Source: Micrococcus lylae NBRC 15355
GTDB taxonomy: Bacteria; Actinomycetota; Actinomycetes; Actinomycetales; Micrococcaceae
Assembly: GCF_001570885.1 (NCBI RefSeq)
Contig: NZ_BCSN01000015.1
Span: forward strand, 1-53,708
DNA: 53,708 nucleotides
Reading direction: 5' to 3'
The notes beneath the pieces were generated by a model. That model saw only the letters and a list, made by a program, of their open reading frames with translations. It was not told the DNA's origin and made no database searches. Of this stretch, positions 42,136-52,233 are shown piece by piece. The position numbers and the translations under genes are program-made. Within the stretch, counting starts at the first letter, position 1, and each line of letters starts with the position of its first letter.

Positions 42136-43962
42136 ATGGCACTGCGCATGTCCACCCTGTTCCTGCGGACCCTGCGCGACGACCCGGCCGAGGCCGAGGT
42201 CGCGAGCCACAGGCTGCTCGTCCGCGCCGGCTACATCCGGCGCGCCGCCCCCGGCATCTACACCTGGCTGCCGCTGGGCCTGAAGGTGCTGTCCCGGGTC
42301 GAGCGCATCGTGCGCGAGGAGATGGACGCGATCGGCGGCCAGGAAGTCCACTTCCCGGCCCTGCTGCCCCGCGAGCCCTACGAGGCCACCGGCCGCTGGG
42401 ACGAGTACGGCGACGGCGTCTTCCGCCTCAAGGACCGCAAGGAGGCCGACTACCTGCTGGCCCCCACCCACGAGGAGATGTTCACCCTCCTGGTGAAGGA
42501 GCACTACTCCTCCTACAAGGACCTGCCGGTGTACCTGTACCAGATCCAGACGAAGTACCGCGACGAGGCCCGTCCGCGCGCCGGGCTGCTGCGCGGCCGC
42601 GAGTTCGTCATGAAGGACTCCTACTCCTTCACCGTGGACGACCAGGGCCTGCAGGAGGCCTACGACGCGCACCGTGCCGCCTACCTGCGGATCTTCGAGC
42701 GGCTCGGCCTGGAGGTCGTGCCTGTGCAGGCGACCGCCGGCGCCATGGGCGGCTCGCGCTCCGAGGAGTTCCTGCACCCCTCGCCGATCGGCGAGGACAC
42801 CTACGTCGAGTCCCCGGGCGGCTACCGCGCCAACGTGGAGGCCGTGACCTCCGTGGCCCCGGATCCGCTGTCCGAGGAGGCCATGGCCGCGCTGCCGGCC
42901 GCCGAGGTCAAGGACACCCCGGTCTCCACCACCATCGCCGCCCTCGTGGACGTGGCCAACGACCTCGCCCCGCGCGAGGACGGCCCCTGGACCGCGGCCG
43001 ACACCCTCAAGTGCGTCGTGCTCACCGCCGTCCTGGACGGCGACGAGCGCCGCCAGTTCGTGGTGGCCGTCCCCGGCGACCGCGACGTGGACCTCAAGCG
43101 CCTCGAGGCGTCCGTGGGCGAGGCCCTGGGCGTGCACGGCGAGCCGACCGTGGAGGCCGCCACCGAGGCGGACCTGAAGCGTCACCCTTCCCTGGTCAAG
43201 GGCTACATCGGCCCCGGCGAGGGTCCGGACGGACGGAAGGTCCTCGGGGCCGAGGACTCGGTCTCCGGGCTCACCTTCCTCGTGGACCCCCGCATCGCTG
43301 CCGGCACCACCTGGATCACCGGAGCCAACGCGGACCAGAAGCACGTGTTCGGCCTCGTGGCCGGCCGCGACTTCACCTGGGACGGCGTGGTCGAGTCGAC
43401 CGTCGTCCGCGAAGGCGACGCCTCCCCGGACGGCACCGGCGCCCTGACCACCCGCCGCGGCATCGAGATGGGTCACATCTTCCAGCTGGGCAGGAAGTAC
43501 GCCGAGGCCCTGGACCTGAAGGTCCTGGACCAGAACGGCAAGCAGGTCGTGGTGACCATGGGCTCCTACGGCATCGGCGTCACCCGCAGCGTCGCCGCGA
43601 TCGCGGAGACCCACCACGACGAGAAGGGCCTGGTCTGGCCGCGCGCCGTCGCCCCGGCCGACGTGCACGTGGTGGTCGCCGCCAAGGGCGCCGACGCCTT
43701 CGCCTACGCCGAGCAGCTCACCGCGCGGCTCGAGGAGGCCGGCCACACCGTCCTGCTGGACGACCGCACCAAGGTCAGCCCCGGCGTGAAGTTCAAGGAC
43801 TTCGAGCTCATCGGCATCCCGACCGCCGTCGTGGTCGGCCGCGGCCTCACCGAGGGGTTGCTCGAGCTCAAGGACCGCGCCACCGGCGAGACCCGCGAGG
43901 TCTCGGTGGACGAGGTCGTGGCGGCCGTGTCCGCCGTCGTCGCCGCCGACCCGGAAGCCTGA
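42136..43962 (+). CDS. proS: Prolyl-tRNA synthetase, bacterial type
   Basis: Class II aminoacyl-tRNA synthetase charging tRNA-Pro, 608 aa. Motif 1 region [26 protein letters not shown], motif 2 [27 protein letters not shown], an inserted editing (INS) domain between motifs 2 and 3 (about 220-400), motif 3 [16 protein letters not shown], and the anticodon-binding C-terminal domain. The insertion identifies the bacterial ProS type that edits mischarged Ala. ATG with GAAGGAG 8 nt upstream. Confidence 0.97.
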   Translation: MALRMSTLFLRTLRDDPAEAEVASHRLLVRAGYIRRAAPGIYTWLPLGLKVLSRVERIVREEMDAIGGQEVHFPALLPREPYEATGRWDEYGDGVFRLKDRKEADYLLAPTHEEMFTLLVKEHYSSYKDLPVYLYQIQTKYRDEARPRAGLLRGREFVMKDSYSFTVDDQGLQEAYDAHRAAYLRIFERLGLEVVPVQATAGAMGGSRSEEFLHPSPIGEDTYVESPGGYRANVEAVTSVAPDPLSEEAMAALPAAEVKDTPVSTTIAALVDVANDLAPREDGPWTAADTLKCVVLTAVLDGDERRQFVVAVPGDRDVDLKRLEASVGEALGVHGEPTVEAATEADLKRHPSLVKGYIGPGEGPDGRKVLGAEDSVSGLTFLVDPRIAAGTTWITGANADQKHVFGLVAGRDFTWDGVVESTVVREGDASPDGTGALTTRRGIEMGHIFQLGRKYAEALDLKVLDQNGKQVVVTMGSYGIGVTRSVAAIAETHHDEKGLVWPRAVAPADVHVVVAAKGADAFAYAEQLTARLEEAGHTVLLDDRTKVSPGVKFKDFELIGIPTAVVVGRGLTEGLLELKDRATGETREVSVDEVVAAVSAVVAADPEA

Positions 43963-43967
43963 ACGCG

Positions 43968-44765
43968 GTGGACCTGTTCGGCCCGATTGAGCTCACCGTC
44001 GGCCTGCTGCTGATGGTGGTGCTCGCCGGGCTGGCCGCCGGCTGGATCGACGCCGTCGTCGGCGGCGGTGGGCTGCTGCAGCTGCCGGTCGTCATGCTCA
44101 TCCCGGGCCTGACGCCGGTGCAGGCGCTGGCCACCAACAAGATGGGGTCGGTGTTCGGCACGGCCACCTCCGCCGCCACCTACGTCCGCCGCGTCAGACC
44201 GGACCTGCGCACGGCCGCCGCCACCGCCGCGGTGGCCCTGGCCGCCAGCTTCGGCGGGGCGCTCGTGGCCGCCGTGCTGCCGGCCGCCGTCATCCGCCCC
44301 GTGATCCTCGTCGCCCTCGTGGGCGTCGCCGTGTTCACCGCGGTGCGCCCCCAGCTCGGTCATTCCCAACAGCTGAAGTTCACCGGCGCAGCCCACCTGG
44401 TGCGCGCGCTGCTCATCGGCCTGGTGATCGGCTTCTACGACGGCGTCCTGGGCCCGGGCACCGGCACGTTCCTGATCATCGCGCTGGTCACCGTGCTCGG
44501 CTACGACTTCCTCCACGGCTCGGCCACCGCGAAGATCGTCAACCTCTGCACGAACCTCGGCGCGCTGGCGTTCTTCCTGCCCCAGGGGCACGTGGTCCTC
44601 GGCATCGGCCTGGTCCTGGGCGTCTCCAACCTGCTGGGCGGGTACATCGGCGCCCGCATGGCGATCGCCCGCGGCTCCGGGTTCATCCGCGTGGTCTTCC
44701 TCGTGGTGGTCGCCGCGCTCATCCTCCGCCTGGGCTGGGACACCCTCGCCCCGCTGCTGGGCTGA
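43968..44765 (+). CDS. TauE/SafE-family membrane permease
   Basis: Membrane protein of 265 aa with about eight helices and two internally related halves. The N-terminal AGWIDAVVGGGGLLQLPVVML and the mid-protein VIGFYDGVLGPGTGTFLIIAL are the paired family signatures. Members export sulfite or sulfonates or move other small anions; the substrate here is unknown. GTG 43968 starts 6 nt after proS, with GGAAG overlapping the proS end, suggesting cotranscription. Confidence 0.85.
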   Translation: MDLFGPIELTVGLLLMVVLAGLAAGWIDAVVGGGGLLQLPVVMLIPGLTPVQALATNKMGSVFGTATSAATYVRRVRPDLRTAAATAAVALAASFGGALVAAVLPAAVIRPVILVALVGVAVFTAVRPQLGHSQQLKFTGAAHLVRALLIGLVIGFYDGVLGPGTGTFLIIALVTVLGYDFLHGSATAKIVNLCTNLGALAFFLPQGHVVLGIGLVLGVSNLLGGYIGARMAIARGSGFIRVVFLVVVAALILRLGWDTLAPLLG

Positions 44766-44807
44766 TCCGGCGCCGGCGGCCCCTGCACCGTGCCAGGCCG
44801 GTGCGGG

Positions 44808-44813
44808 TACAGT
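44808..44813 (+). promoter_or_regulatory. -10 hexamer upstream of rimP
   Basis: TACAGT, about 65 nt before the rimP GTG; no strong -35. Confidence 0.35.
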
Positions 44814-44877
44814 GTCCAGGTCCCCGCACCGGCCGCCCGGGCCGGAACGGAGCCGAGAAGGTGAGGAGCGCACAGCC

Positions 44878-45471
44878 GTGCAGGAGCAGAACCAGTCCGC
44901 CGCCGGGTCGCCGCAGCAGGCCCTCGAGCAGATCGTGGCCGCGGCCGTGGAGCCGGAGGGCTTCGTGGTGGAGAAGGCGGTCGTCGTCGGTGCCGCGGAC
45001 GTGCCCACCGTCCAGGTGACCCTGGACCGCGCCCACGGCGCCGAGGGCGTGGACATGGACGCCGTGGCCCGCCTGTCGCGCCTGGTCTCCGCCGCCCTGG
45101 ACGACCACGGCGAGTCGGTGCCCGGCGTGGGCACGGGGGAGTACCTGCTCGAGGTCTCCTCGGCCGGCGTCGACCGTCCGCTCACCGAGCGCCGACACTG
45201 GGCGCGGAACGTCGGCCGGCTCGTGGAGGTCTCCGTGGACGGCGCCGCCCCGATCACCGCCCGGGTGCTCGAGGTCGGTGCGGACGGCGTGGAGCTCGCC
45301 GAGCACCGACCCGGCGCGAAGAAGGGCATGCCGGCCAAGACGCTGGCCCCCGTCCGCGTCCCGTTCGCACAGCTCGGCACCGGAGCCGTCCAGGTAGAGT
45401 GGGGCGGAAGTCAGCAGTCCACCGGCGCCGCCCGTGACGGGAAGGGCCCGGCAGATACGACGGAGGCATAA
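44878..45471 (+). CDS. rimP: Ribosome maturation factor RimP
   Basis: 30S assembly factor, 197 aa. N-terminal domain with LEQIVAAAVEPEGFVVEKAVV, then YLLEVSSAGVDRPLTERRHWARNVGR, the family signature, and an SH3-like C-terminal domain. A Gln/Ser-rich start and a polar C-terminal tail of about 30 residues are extra. GTG 44878 with GAGGAG 9 nt upstream; the longer frame from 44812 covers the promoter. Followed directly by nusA (stop TAA overlaps none; the GTG begins at the next base). Confidence 0.93.
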   Translation: MQEQNQSAAGSPQQALEQIVAAAVEPEGFVVEKAVVVGAADVPTVQVTLDRAHGAEGVDMDAVARLSRLVSAALDDHGESVPGVGTGEYLLEVSSAGVDRPLTERRHWARNVGRLVEVSVDGAAPITARVLEVGADGVELAEHRPGAKKGMPAKTLAPVRVPFAQLGTGAVQVEWGGSQQSTGAARDGKGPADTTEA

Positions 45472-46452
45472 GTGGATATCGACATGAGCGCGCTGCGCAT
45501 GCTGGAGAAGGAGCGGGAGATCCCGCTGGACAAGCTCGTCCCCACCATCGAGCAGGCGCTGCTGACGGCATACCACCGTACGCCGGGCGCCGTGAAGCAG
45601 GCCCGCGCGGAGATCGACCGCAAGTCCGGACGCGTGACCATCTGGGCCACGGAGGTCGAGGAGGACGGCACCGCGATCGGCGAGTTCGACGACACCCCGA
45701 ACGGCTTCGGCCGCATCGCCGCCTCCACCGCCCGCCAGATCATCCTGCAGCGGCTGCGCGACGCAGACGACGAGAGGGTCCTCGGCGAGTTCCGCGGCAA
45801 GGAGGGCGAACTGGTCTCCGGCGTCATCCAGCAGGGCAACAACGCCCGCATGATCCAGGTGAACCTCGGCACCCTCGAGGCCGTCCTGCCCCCGCCGGAG
45901 CAGGCCCCGGGCGAGGACTACCGCCACGGCCGCCGCCTGCGCGCCTACGTGGTCTCCGCGGTCCGCGGAGCGAAGGGCCCGTCCGTGACCCTGTCCCGCT
46001 CCCACCCGAACCTCGTCCGCAAGCTCTTCGAGCTGGAGGTCCCCGAGATCGCCGACGGCGCCGTGCAGATCACGGCGCTGGCCCGCGAGGCCGGCCACCG
46101 CACCAAGATGGCCGTGAAGGCCACGCGTGCGGGCATCAACGCCAAGGGCGCCGCGATCGGCGAGATGGGCACCCGTGTCCGCGCCGTCATGACGGAGTTG
46201 AACGGCGAGAAGATCGACATCGTCGACTACTCGGACGATCCGGCGACCATGATCGCCAACGCGCTGTCCCCGGCGAAGGCCGTGTCCGTGGAGATCGTGG
46301 ACGAGGCCGCCCACTCGGCCCGCGTCGTGGTCCCGCAGCACCAGCTGTCCCTGGCCATCGGCAAGGAGGGCCAGAACGCCCGCCTCGCCGCCAAGCTGAC
46401 CGGATGGCGCATCGACATCGTCGGTGACGGGGCGGAGCCCGATCAGGCCTGA
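45472..46452 (+). CDS. nusA: Transcription termination/antitermination factor NusA
   Basis: Binds RNA polymerase and nascent RNA to modulate pausing and termination. 326 aa: N-terminal polymerase-binding domain, S1 domain ([22 protein letters not shown]), then two KH domains ([17 protein letters not shown] and [20 protein letters not shown]). It lacks the C-terminal acidic repeats of the E. coli protein, as is normal in Actinobacteria. GTG start with ACGGAGGC about 5 nt upstream, immediately after rimP. Confidence 0.96.
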   Translation: MDIDMSALRMLEKEREIPLDKLVPTIEQALLTAYHRTPGAVKQARAEIDRKSGRVTIWATEVEEDGTAIGEFDDTPNGFGRIAASTARQIILQRLRDADDERVLGEFRGKEGELVSGVIQQGNNARMIQVNLGTLEAVLPPPEQAPGEDYRHGRRLRAYVVSAVRGAKGPSVTLSRSHPNLVRKLFELEVPEIADGAVQITALAREAGHRTKMAVKATRAGINAKGAAIGEMGTRVRAVMTELNGEKIDIVDYSDDPATMIANALSPAKAVSVEIVDEAAHSARVVVPQHQLSLAIGKEGQNARLAAKLTGWRIDIVGDGAEPDQA

Positions 46453-46493
46453 GCGCGCACCGCGCGAAGGCCGCCTGCCGGCGGCCACGCTGT

Positions 46494-46527
46494 GACGGCC
46501 CGCACACGAGGATGTGTGCGGGCCGTC
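46494..46527 (+). terminator. Terminator after nusA
   Basis: Perfect 14-bp stem (46494-46507 with 46514-46527), loop GAGGAT, followed by GTCCTGAT. It splits rimP-nusA from ylxR-infB. Confidence 0.8.
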
Positions 46528-46578
46528 GTCCTGATGTGCGACGGCACCCCGGAGGGCGAGAATCCGCCGCGGACGCGC

Positions 46579-46584
46579 TAGACT
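46579..46584 (+). promoter_or_regulatory. -10 hexamer upstream of ylxR
   Basis: TAGACT, about 67 nt before the ylxR ATG, after the nusA terminator, so a separate start for ylxR-infB is likely. The -35 is poor. Confidence 0.45.
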
Positions 46585-46651
46585 CGTAGAGGTCCACCTT
46601 CGGGCACCCCTGCAGGCAGGGGTTCGTCCCCGCAGTGCAGAGGAGTCCCGC

Positions 46652-46945
46652 ATGACGTCGCAGACGCCCGTGCGGACCTGCGTCGGGTGCCGGGAGAAGG
46701 CGGATCAGACAGAGCTGGTGCGCGTGGCCCTGGACCGCAGCACGGACCCCCCATCCGTGCAGTGGGACGAGGCACGCCGGCGCCCCGGCCGCGGTGCGTG
46801 GGTGCATCGCGACCCGGAGTGTGCGGCACGCGCCCTCGCCCGCGGCGGCTTCGCCCGGTCCTTCCGGACCCGGGTGGACACCGCCGCCCTCGAGGAGGCG
46901 CGCCGGCTGAAGAGACAAGAAGACGAAGGCGGGTCAGAGATCTGA
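46652..46945 (+). CDS. ylxR: YlxR-family (DUF448) RNA-binding protein
   Basis: Small basic protein of 97 aa, normally encoded between nusA and infB. PVRTCVGCREKADQTELVRVA contains the family CVGCR motif; GRGAWVHRDPECAARALARGGFARSFR is the second block. YlxR proteins are reported as nucleoid- or RNA-associated regulators, including RNase P in some bacteria. GAGGAG lies about 8 nt before the ATG. Confidence 0.93.
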   Translation: MTSQTPVRTCVGCREKADQTELVRVALDRSTDPPSVQWDEARRRPGRGAWVHRDPECAARALARGGFARSFRTRVDTAALEEARRLKRQEDEGGSEI

Positions 46946-47135
46946 TGCGTACCCGATGAGCACTGAAGCATGAGTGCCCAACGATGAACATCACCCCCTG
47001 CTGTCAGGCAGGCCGTGCGGCGTCGACCATGATGCACGCCCCGGTCTGGGACACCACCGACGGTCTCAAGGCGGGCTGAACGAGGACCACATCTGTTCCG
47101 TTCGGCCTCGCTGAGGAGGCCAGAACAGGAGAAAC
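46946..47135 (+). other. ylxR-infB spacer with a hairpin before the infB ribosome-binding site
   Basis: About 190 nt with no gene. GGCCTC (47104-47109) pairs with GAGGCC (47116-47121), loop 6 nt, 4 nt before the infB Shine-Dalgarno AGGAGA. It could affect infB translation. Confidence 0.4.
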
Positions 47136-49952
47136 GTGGCCAAGGTCCGCGTCCACGAGCTCGCCAAGGAGCTCGGCATCCCTTCCAAGGAGGCCTTGAG
47201 CAAGCTCAAGGAGCTCGGCGAGTTCGTCAGCTCGGCCTCCTCCACGATCGAGCCCCCGGTCGTGAAGAAGCTCCGCAACGCCTACGCCGGCTCCGCGCCG
47301 GCCGGCGATGCCAAGAGCTCCGCCGCGAAGCCCGCGGCCGGAGCAGTCAAGAGCTCCGCCGCGAAGCCCGCGGCCGGAGCATCCAAGTCGGCGGCCGCCC
47401 CGCAGGCCCCGGCATCCTCGGCCCCCAAGCCGGGTGCCGCCGCCCCGAAGCCGGGTGCCCAGGCCCCCCAGGCCGGCACGCCGAAGCTGGGTGCCGCGGC
47501 TCCGAAGCCGGGTGCCGCCTCCCCGAAGTCTGGTGCCCCGAAGCCGGGTGCGCCGACGCCGGCCTCCTCGGCTCCGAAGCCGGGGGCCGCCGCGCCGAAG
47601 CCGGGTGCCCCGAAGCCGGGTGCCGCCGCGCCGAAGCCAGGTGCCCCGAAGCCGGGAGCCCCCCGTCCGGGCAACAACCCGTTCACCTCGAAGGCCGGCT
47701 CCGCCGGTCCGCGTCCGGGCGCCCGTGGCGGCCGCGGCGGCCCGCGCCCGGGCAACAACCCGTTCTCCTCCAGCCAGGGCATGCGCTCCGGCCGTGAGGA
47801 CCGCGCCCCGCGCCCCGGCGGCCCCCGCCAGGGTGCCGGTGCCGGTGGTCCGCGTCCGGCCGCAGGCGGCCCCCGTCCGGGTGCCCCGCGTCCGAACCCG
47901 GGGATGATGCCCAAGCAGATCACCCCTGCCCCGGCCCCGTCTCGCGGCGGTGGCCGCGGCCGTCCGGGCGGTGGCCCCGGCCGTCCCGGCGGCTTCGGCG
48001 GCCGTGGCCGCGGCAACGCCCAGGGTGCCTTCGGCCGTGGAGGCGGCCCGCGCAAGGGGCGCAAGTCCAAGCGCGCGAAGCGCCAGGAGTTCGAGCAGCA
48101 GCACACCCGCGAGATCGGCGGCGTGAAGATCCCCAAGGGCGACGGCAACACCGTGCTTCGCCTGCGCCGGGGCGCTTCGCTCGCCGACTTCGCCGAGAAG
48201 ATCCGCGCGGACGTCGCGGACCTGGTGAAGGTGCTGTTCACCCTGGGTGAGATGGCCTCGGCCAACCAGTCCCTCGACGAGGACACGTTCCAGCTGCTGG
48301 GCGAGGAGCTCGGCTACAAGGTGCAGATCGTGTCCCCGGAGGACGAGGACAAGGAGCTGCTGGAGGCGTTCGATATCGACCTCGAGGCCGAGGAGGCCGA
48401 GGAGGACGACGAGGACCTCGAGCCGCGTCCGGCCGTCGTGACCGTCATGGGCCACGTGGACCACGGCAAGACCCGCCTGCTCGACGCCATCCGCTCCTCG
48501 AACGTCATCGAGGGCGAGGCCGGCGGCATCACCCAGCACATCGGCGCGTACCAGGTGCCGGTGGACCACCAGGGTGAGCGGCGTCGCCTGACCTTCATCG
48601 ACACCCCGGGCCACGAGGCGTTCACCGCCATGCGTGCCCGCGGTGCCAAGGTCACCGACATCGCCGTGCTCGTGGTCGCCGCGGACGACGGCGTCATGCC
48701 GCAGACCGTGGAGGCCCTGAACCACGCGCAGGCCGCCGACGTGCCGATCGTCGTCGCCGTGAACAAGATCGACAAGGACACCGCCGCCCCGGACAAGATC
48801 CGCGGCCAGCTGACCGAGTACGGCCTGGTGCCGGAGGAGTACGGCGGAGACACGATGTTCGTCGACGTCTCCGCCCGCCAGAACCTGCACATCGACCAGC
48901 TGCTCGAGGCCGTCCTGCTCACCGCGGACGCCGCCCTGGAGCTCCAGGCCAACCCGGACAAGGACGCCCGCGGCGTCGCCATCGAGGCCAACCTGGACAA
49001 GGGGCGCGGCGCCGTGGCGACCGTCCTGGTCCAGACCGGCACCCTGCGCGTCGGCGACACCATGGTCGTCGGCTCGGCGCACGGCCGCGTCCGCGCCATG
49101 TTCGACGAGAACGGCGAGGCCGTGGAGGAGGCCCTGCCCTCCCGTCCGGTCCAGGTTCTGGGCCTGTCCGCCGTGCCGCGCGCCGGTGACTCCTTCCTGG
49201 TGACCAACGACGAGCGCACCGCCCGTCAGATCGCCGAGAAGCGCGAGGCCGCCGAACGCAACGCCCAGCTGGCCAAGCGCCGCAAGCGCATCACCCTGGA
49301 GGAGTTCGACCAGGCGGTGGCCGAGGGCAAGCTGGACACCCTCAACCTCATCATCAAGGGCGATGCGTCCGGTGCCGTCGAGGCGCTCGAGGACTCGCTG
49401 CTCAAGATCGATGTGGGCGAGGACGAGGTGCAGCTGCGCGTCATCCACCGCGGTGTGGGTGCGATCACCCAGAACGACGTCAACCTGGCCACCGTGGACA
49501 ACGCCATCATCATCGGCTTCAACGTCCGTCCCGCCGAGCGCGTGGGCGAGCTGGCCGACAAGGAGGGTGTGGACATGCGGTTCTACTCGGTGATCTACGA
49601 CGCGATCGACGACATCGAGGCCGCACTGAAGGGCATGCTCAAGCCGGAGTACGAGGAGGTCGAGCTCGGCTCGGCCGAGATCCGCGAGGTGTTCCGCTCC
49701 TCCAAGTGGGGCAACATCGCCGGCTCTCTCGTCCGCTCCGGTCTCATCCGCCGCAACGCCCAGGCCCGCCTGGTGCGCGACGGCGTGGTGGTGGCCGACA
49801 ACCTCAAGATCGACTCGCTGCGCCGCTTCAAGGACGACGCCACCGAGGTCCGCGAGGGCTACGAGTGCGGCATCGGCCTGGGCAGCTTCAACGACATCAA
49901 GGAAGGCGACGTCATCGAGACCTTCGAGATGCAGGAGAAGCCGCGCGACTGA
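47136..49952 (+). CDS. infB: Translation initiation factor IF-2
   Basis: GTPase that delivers initiator tRNA to the 30S subunit, 938 aa. N-terminal IF2_N helix ([28 protein letters not shown]), then a low-complexity Ala/Pro/Lys/Gly/Arg-rich region (about 50-310) with KPGA(A)P and RPG repeats, a second IF2_N-like segment, and the G domain with G1 GHVDHGKT, G3 DTPGHEAF and G4 NKID, followed by domains II-IV with GVGAIT and [20 protein letters not shown] start with AGGAGA 6 nt upstream. The long repetitive N-terminus is typical of high-GC actinobacteria. Confidence 0.97.
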   Translation: MAKVRVHELAKELGIPSKEALSKLKELGEFVSSASSTIEPPVVKKLRNAYAGSAPAGDAKSSAAKPAAGAVKSSAAKPAAGASKSAAAPQAPASSAPKPGAAAPKPGAQAPQAGTPKLGAAAPKPGAASPKSGAPKPGAPTPASSAPKPGAAAPKPGAPKPGAAAPKPGAPKPGAPRPGNNPFTSKAGSAGPRPGARGGRGGPRPGNNPFSSSQGMRSGREDRAPRPGGPRQGAGAGGPRPAAGGPRPGAPRPNPGMMPKQITPAPAPSRGGGRGRPGGGPGRPGGFGGRGRGNAQGAFGRGGGPRKGRKSKRAKRQEFEQQHTREIGGVKIPKGDGNTVLRLRRGASLADFAEKIRADVADLVKVLFTLGEMASANQSLDEDTFQLLGEELGYKVQIVSPEDEDKELLEAFDIDLEAEEAEEDDEDLEPRPAVVTVMGHVDHGKTRLLDAIRSSNVIEGEAGGITQHIGAYQVPVDHQGERRRLTFIDTPGHEAFTAMRARGAKVTDIAVLVVAADDGVMPQTVEALNHAQAADVPIVVAVNKIDKDTAAPDKIRGQLTEYGLVPEEYGGDTMFVDVSARQNLHIDQLLEAVLLTADAALELQANPDKDARGVAIEANLDKGRGAVATVLVQTGTLRVGDTMVVGSAHGRVRAMFDENGEAVEEALPSRPVQVLGLSAVPRAGDSFLVTNDERTARQIAEKREAAERNAQLAKRRKRITLEEFDQAVAEGKLDTLNLIIKGDASGAVEALEDSLLKIDVGEDEVQLRVIHRGVGAITQNDVNLATVDNAIIIGFNVRPAERVGELADKEGVDMRFYSVIYDAIDDIEAALKGMLKPEYEEVELGSAEIREVFRSSKWGNIAGSLVRSGLIRRNAQARLVRDGVVVADNLKIDSLRRFKDDATEVREGYECGIGLGSFNDIKEGDVIETFEMQEKPRD
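47320..47900 (+). repeat. Low-complexity repeats in infB (Lys-Pro-Gly-Ala and Arg-Pro-Gly)
   Basis: In-frame imperfect repeats such as CCGAAGCCGGGTGCC recur many times, along with a 36-nt direct duplication (AAGAGCTCCGCCGCGAAGCC and following) near 47312-47383. They encode [14 protein letters not shown] and RPG repeats. Such DNA is prone to length changes between strains. Confidence 0.85.
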
Positions 49953-50002
49953 CCTGCGCCGGACGCAGGACAGCCCCGCAGCCACAGGAAGGAAGTGAGC
50001 TC

Positions 50003-50443
50003 ATGGCCGATCCGACACGTGCAGCCAAGCTGGCCCAGCGCATCAAGGTCCTCGTGGCCGAGGCGCTGCGGCGCAGCGTGAAGGACGACCGTGTGGAGCC
50101 GGTGACCGTGACGGAGGTCCGCGTGACCAACGACCTCCAGCACGCCACCGTGTACTACACCGTGCTGGGCGACGACGACACCGTCGCCGCCGCCCACCAG
50201 GGCATCCAGGACAACCGAGGGATCCTGCGCCGCGAGGTCGGCCGGAACCTGACGATCCGCCTGGTGCCCACCCTCGAGTTCGTCGCGGACACCGTGCCCG
50301 AGGCGGCCGCCCACCTCGAGGAGGTGCTGCGCGCGGCCCGGGAGCGGGACGCTCAGATCGCCAAGTCCAGCGAGGGCGCCGCCTTCGCCGGCGAGGCGGA
50401 CCCGTACCGCCACGCGGACGAGAACGACGACGAGCGAGCCTGA
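50003..50443 (+). CDS. rbfA: Ribosome-binding factor A
   Basis: Cold-shock and 30S maturation factor, 146 aa, KH-like fold. ADPTRAAKLAQRIKVLVAEALRR at the start, then the family core VTVTEVRVTNDLQHATVYYTVLG and LTIRLVPTLEFVADTVPEAAAHLEEVL. The C-terminal acidic tail of about 25 residues (GEADPYRHADENDDERA) is extra. ATG 50003 with GGAAGGAAG about 8 nt upstream. Between infB and truB, the standard order. Confidence 0.96.
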   Translation: MADPTRAAKLAQRIKVLVAEALRRSVKDDRVEPVTVTEVRVTNDLQHATVYYTVLGDDDTVAAAHQGIQDNRGILRREVGRNLTIRLVPTLEFVADTVPEAAAHLEEVLRAARERDAQIAKSSEGAAFAGEADPYRHADENDDERA

Positions 50444-50456
50444 GGCCCCACCGACC

Positions 50457-51440
50457 GTGAGCTCTCAGCGCACCGCAGCAGCCCCCGACGCCCCGGGCAC
50501 CGAGGCGTCGGGGGTTGTCCTCGTCGACAAGCCCGGCGGCTGGACCTCGCACGACGTGGTCGGGCGCATCCGCCGCCTGGCCGGGACCCGCAAGGTCGGC
50601 CACGCCGGCACCCTCGACCCCATGGCCACCGGCCTGCTCGTGGTCGGGGTCAACAAGGCCACCCGCCTGCTGACCTCCATCACCGGCACGGACAAGGTCT
50701 ACGAGGCCACCGTGCGGCTCGGGGTCTCCACCGTCACCGACGACGCCGAGGGCGAGGTCCTGCAGACCCGCCTGGCGAACGCCGTCACCGAGGAGCGGGT
50801 GGCCGAGCAGGTCGCCGCCCTCACCGGGGACATCGAGCAGGTCCCCTCCGCCGTGTCCGCTGTGAAGGTGGCCGGCCGCCGCGCCTACGACCGCGTCCGT
50901 GCGGGCGAGGACGTGAAGCTCGACGCCCGTCCCGTCACCGTGCACTCCTTCGACGTGCTCGAGATGCGCCGCCTGGACGACGGCCGCGTGGTGGACCTTC
51001 ACGTGCGCGTCCACTGCTCCTCCGGCACGTACATCCGTGCCCTGGCCCGCGACCTGGGGGAGGCCCTCGAGGTCGGCGGCCATCTGACCATGCTGCGGCG
51101 CACCAGGGTCGGCCCGTTCGACGTGGCCGACGCCCACAGCCTCGAGGCCCTCGCCGAGCGCTTCGCCATGACCGAGCTCTCCGCGGCCGCCGCGGACCTG
51201 TTCCCCGTGCGGGAGGTCTCCGACGCCGAGGCCGAGGAGCTCTCCTTCGGCCGCGCGATCGAGCCCACGGCCACCGGTGAGGAGCTCACCGCCGCCCGCC
51301 GCGGCGACGGCACCGTCGTCGCCCTGATCAAGGACGCCCGCCGTCGCGGGCAGGACATCGCGCGTCCGCACCTGGTGTTCTCCCCGTCGGAGGGCCCGGG
51401 CGCCGCCGAACAGGACGAACAGAAGGAGCCCCGCCCGTGA
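50457..51440 (+). CDS. truB: tRNA pseudouridine-55 synthase
   Basis: Makes pseudouridine 55 in the T-loop of tRNAs, 327 aa. GGWTSHDVVGRIRR and VGHAGTLDPMATGLL with the catalytic Asp are the TruB motifs; KVYEATVRLGVST and CSSGTYIRALARDLGEAL follow. A short C-terminal PUA-like region ends the protein. GTG start 13 nt after rbfA; the stop overlaps the next gene (GTGA). Confidence 0.96.
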   Translation: MSSQRTAAAPDAPGTEASGVVLVDKPGGWTSHDVVGRIRRLAGTRKVGHAGTLDPMATGLLVVGVNKATRLLTSITGTDKVYEATVRLGVSTVTDDAEGEVLQTRLANAVTEERVAEQVAALTGDIEQVPSAVSAVKVAGRRAYDRVRAGEDVKLDARPVTVHSFDVLEMRRLDDGRVVDLHVRVHCSSGTYIRALARDLGEALEVGGHLTMLRRTRVGPFDVADAHSLEALAERFAMTELSAAAADLFPVREVSDAEAEELSFGRAIEPTATGEELTAARRGDGTVVALIKDARRRGQDIARPHLVFSPSEGPGAAEQDEQKEPRP

Positions 51441-51805
51441 TCCTGGACGCCTGGTTCTGGACGGGCACCGTCATCGGCGTCCTGTCCCTGCTGATCTGCC
51501 TCGTGGCGGCGGTCGTGCGCCGCTACCCGGCGGACTCGGCGATCCTCTCGGCCGCCGCCGTCGAACTGTTCCTGATCGTCTACGGCGTGGCCGGCGCGAT
51601 CCGGCAGTTCTCCGGGGACACCCTCAACGGTCCGGGCTGGGAGTTCTGGGGCTATGTGATCACGGCCCTGCTGATCCCGCCGCTCGCCGTGGCCTGGGCG
51701 ATCACGGACAAGACCCGGTGGGCCAACGTGGTGCTCGCCGTCGCCGGCCCCACCGTGGTGGTCATGCTCCACCGCATGCAGGTCATCTGGTACGGACAGT
51801 GGTGA
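51437..51805 (+). CDS. Small membrane protein, four predicted helices
   Basis: Unrecognised membrane protein of 122 aa with hydrophobic segments at about 8-28, 36-57, 70-90 and 95-112. No known motif. It starts in GTGA overlap with truB and is followed 8 nt later by another small membrane protein, so it is part of the truB-ribF run. The pair resembles the small uncharacterised membrane proteins found upstream of ribF in some Micrococcaceae, but I cannot assign a function. Confidence 0.78.
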   Translation: MILDAWFWTGTVIGVLSLLICLVAAVVRRYPADSAILSAAAVELFLIVYGVAGAIRQFSGDTLNGPGWEFWGYVITALLIPPLAVAWAITDKTRWANVVLAVAGPTVVVMLHRMQVIWYGQW

Positions 51806-51813
51806 GGAGGACC

Positions 51814-52233
51814 ATGAGCACCGAACTGCAGACCCCGCCGCGCCGCAACCAGGGGCTGGGCCGCATCATCGTGATGGTCTACGCCGTCTTCGCCCTCTCG
51901 GCGCTGGCCCGCAGCCTCTTCCAGATCCTCAGCCACTTCGACCGCGCCCCGGTGGCCTACGTGCTCTCGGCGTTCGCCGCGGTCGTCTACATCATCGCCA
52001 CCCTGTCCCTGGCACGCACCGGCCGTACCGCCTGGCTCGTCTCCCTGGCGGCCGTGCTCATCGAGCTGGTCGGCGTGGTGGGAGTGGGCCTGGCCACCGT
52101 CCTGCACCCGGAGCTGTTCGCGGATGCCACCGTGTGGTCGCACTTCGGCGCCGGCTACGGCTACGTGCCGCTGGTGCTGCCGATCGTGGGACTGGCGTGG
52201 CTGCTGACCCACCGCGAGCCGAAGGAGTCCTGA
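51814..52233 (+). CDS. Small membrane protein, four predicted helices
   Basis: Unrecognised membrane protein of 139 aa; hydrophilic N-terminal segment (MSTELQTPPRRNQG) then four hydrophobic helices (about 17-37, 47-66, 72-94, 112-130). ATG with GAGGAGG 5 nt upstream. It ends directly at the ribF start (TGAATG), so it is likely cotranslated with ribF. A role in flavin or precursor transport is conceivable from position only; no motif supports it. Confidence 0.8.
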   Translation: MSTELQTPPRRNQGLGRIIVMVYAVFALSALARSLFQILSHFDRAPVAYVLSAFAAVVYIIATLSLARTGRTAWLVSLAAVLIELVGVVGVGLATVLHPELFADATVWSHFGAGYGYVPLVLPIVGLAWLLTHREPKES

